Assembly (NCBI GenBank): GCA_030641945.1
Contig: DAOWLL010000137.1
Location: 1 to 5,662 of the forward strand
From: Gammaproteobacteria bacterium
Lineage (GTDB): Bacteria > Pseudomonadota > Gammaproteobacteria > SZUA-229
DNA: 5,662 nt
Direction of reading: 5' to 3'
Shown here: in pieces, positions 4,635 through 5,662 of the stretch
How the letters are laid out: the number at the start of each line of letters is the position of its first letter
How positions within the stretch are numbered: position 1 is the stretch's first letter
Translations under genes and position numbers: made by a program
Notes under the pieces: model-generated
Told to the model about the DNA's origin: nothing
Databases searched by the model: none
What the model saw: the letters and a program-made list of their open reading frames with translations, nothing else

Positions 4635-5662
4635 TTGAATCAGAGTGCAAGCAAGCCAGCATGGCTGCAAGGTTTCAAACAGGACTATCAGGCTGTATTT
4701 GTTGATCCCTGGTCGGCTTATACCGGTGCTGTATTGCTGGTGATTCTGATGGCTGTGCTAATGGGTTCAGGACTGTTCTGGGGTGTTTTCGGCGGTCTCA
4801 AATTGTGGGGTGATTACCTCAACAACGCTATCGGTCTGGGTTCAGTACTGGGCATCAGAGAGCAGCTGGAAAGCCCGTTGATGCATCGTATTTCACTGAT
4901 GAACATCACCCTGGTAATAGGTGCGTTCAGCGCTGCCCTGCTTTCCCGCCAGTTTCATATCAACCGTCCGCCCGTACTCGAATATGTCTGGGCTGCTGTC
5001 GGCGGTTCACTGATGGGCATCGGCGCGGTACTGGCAGGCGGCTGTACCACCGGCGGTTTTTTCGTGCCGTTAACTTTCTCGTCAGCTGCTGGCTGGGCAA
5101 TGTGGGCCGGCTTGCTGGTCGGCGCGGTGATCGGGCTCAAGCTGGTGTTATGGACCATGGAAAACATCAGCTGGGGTTGTGCACCGGCGTCGGTCTGGCC
5201 TGCGCGTTTGAAAAAGTGGTATCCATGGTTCGGCGCCATGGTCGCGCTGTTTATCCTGCTGTGGGCCTTGAGCTGGTGGCATTCGGATGAGGATAGAAAA
5301 GTGATGCGTGCCCTGCTGGTTATTGCAGGCTTTGGTATCGGCTTTGTACTGCACCGCTCGCGTTTTTGTTTTTCGCGTGTGTTCCGTGAACCGTTCATGA
5401 CCGCGGAAGGTGAAATGACCAAGGCGATGATTGTTGCTATTGCGCTTGGTGCCCCCGTCGGTGCTGTGCTGATTTCTTACGAAACTATAGATCCCTACCT
5501 CGCCATTCCGACACGATTCTGGTTGGGTTCATTACTGGGCGGTGTGAGCTTCGGTATTGGTATGGTGTGCGCGGGCGGCTGTGCTTCGGGCGCGTTGTGG
5601 CGTATCGGTGAAGGCCAGCTCAAGCAGGTTGTTGCCGTAATATTCTTTGCCTGGAGCGGCTC
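4635..5662 (+). CDS. YeeE/YedE-family (Sulf_transp) membrane protein, 3' end missing
   Basis: The frame is open for 342 codons from TTG 4635 to the right edge, so the C-terminus is missing. The TTG is the first codon after an in-frame TAA; the next ATG (4749) would remove the conserved N-terminal region and first membrane helix. The protein is strongly hydrophobic with many Gly-rich helices. It carries the YeeE/YedE signatures in repeat form: GGCTTGGFF around Cys137, HRSRFCFSRVFREP around Cys245, and CAGGCASGALWRIGEG with Cys312 and Cys316. In YeeE, a thiosulfate importer, conserved membrane cysteines guide the sulfur anion through the protein. The long form with a lengthy loop (about residues 45-85) between the first helices is seen here. 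Its place 32 bp after the cytochrome c gene suggests co-transcription and a role in moving thiosulfate or another sulfur species for the locus. The exact substrate is unknown. Confidence 0.85.
   Translation, partial: MNQSASKPAWLQGFKQDYQAVFVDPWSAYTGAVLLVILMAVLMGSGLFWGVFGGLKLWGDYLNNAIGLGSVLGIREQLESPLMHRISLMNITLVIGAFSAALLSRQFHINRPPVLEYVWAAVGGSLMGIGAVLAGGCTTGGFFVPLTFSSAAGWAMWAGLLVGAVIGLKLVLWTMENISWGCAPASVWPARLKKWYPWFGAMVALFILLWALSWWHSDEDRKVMRALLVIAGFGIGFVLHRSRFCFSRVFREPFMTAEGEMTKAMIVAIALGAPVGAVLISYETIDPYLAIPTRFWLGSLLGGVSFGIGMVCAGGCASGALWRIGEGQLKQVVAVIFFAWSG

Noticed and set aside
4955..5422. Minus-strand 155-codon open frame
   Set aside because: It is antisense to the YeeE-like frame, which has clear family motifs and membrane helices.

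Overview
The window reads as an electron-transfer locus from a Gram-negative bacterium, most likely a gammaproteobacterium with sulfur or iron redox metabolism. This guess rests on the gene families, moderate GC content with AT-rich intergenic DNA, and Shewanella/Sideroxydans-like cytochromes; the sequence alone does not fix the genus. Six protein-coding genes are visible, two of them cut by the window edges. I saw no tRNA, rRNA, CRISPR array, insertion sequence or intrinsic terminator.

Left half, minus strand (1-1765): a decaheme c-type cytochrome of the DmsE/MtrA/PioA family (704-1765), followed 38 bp downstream by the first 221 codons of an MtrB/PioB-family outer-membrane beta-barrel (1-665, running off the left edge). 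Together these form the classic porin-cytochrome conduit that carries electrons across the outer membrane. No outer-surface MtrC-like cytochrome is visible, but the sequence left of the window is unknown.

Middle (1766-1978): an AT-rich divergent intergenic region with several short perfect inverted repeats and -10-like sequences. It probably holds the promoters of both arms.

Right half, plus strand (1979-5662): a four-gene, probably co-transcribed set. It contains (i) an octaheme cytochrome of the tetrathionate reductase (OTR) family with a C-terminal membrane anchor; (ii) a cytochrome b561-like membrane subunit overlapping it by 16 bp; (iii) a small secreted monoheme cytochrome c with no methionine after the heme motif; and (iv) a YeeE/YedE-family (Sulf_transp) membrane protein that starts at TTG, is missing from ATG-only gene calls, and is cut by the right edge.

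Working model (inference): the b-type subunit links the quinone pool to the anchored OTR-like enzyme, the small cytochrome c shuttles electrons in the periplasm, and MtrA/MtrB connect the periplasm to an extracellular donor or acceptor. The YeeE-like protein moves a sulfur species such as thiosulfate. The locus could therefore couple tetrathionate/thiosulfate (or nitrite/hydroxylamine) chemistry to extracellular electron exchange. The direction of electron flow cannot be read from the DNA.
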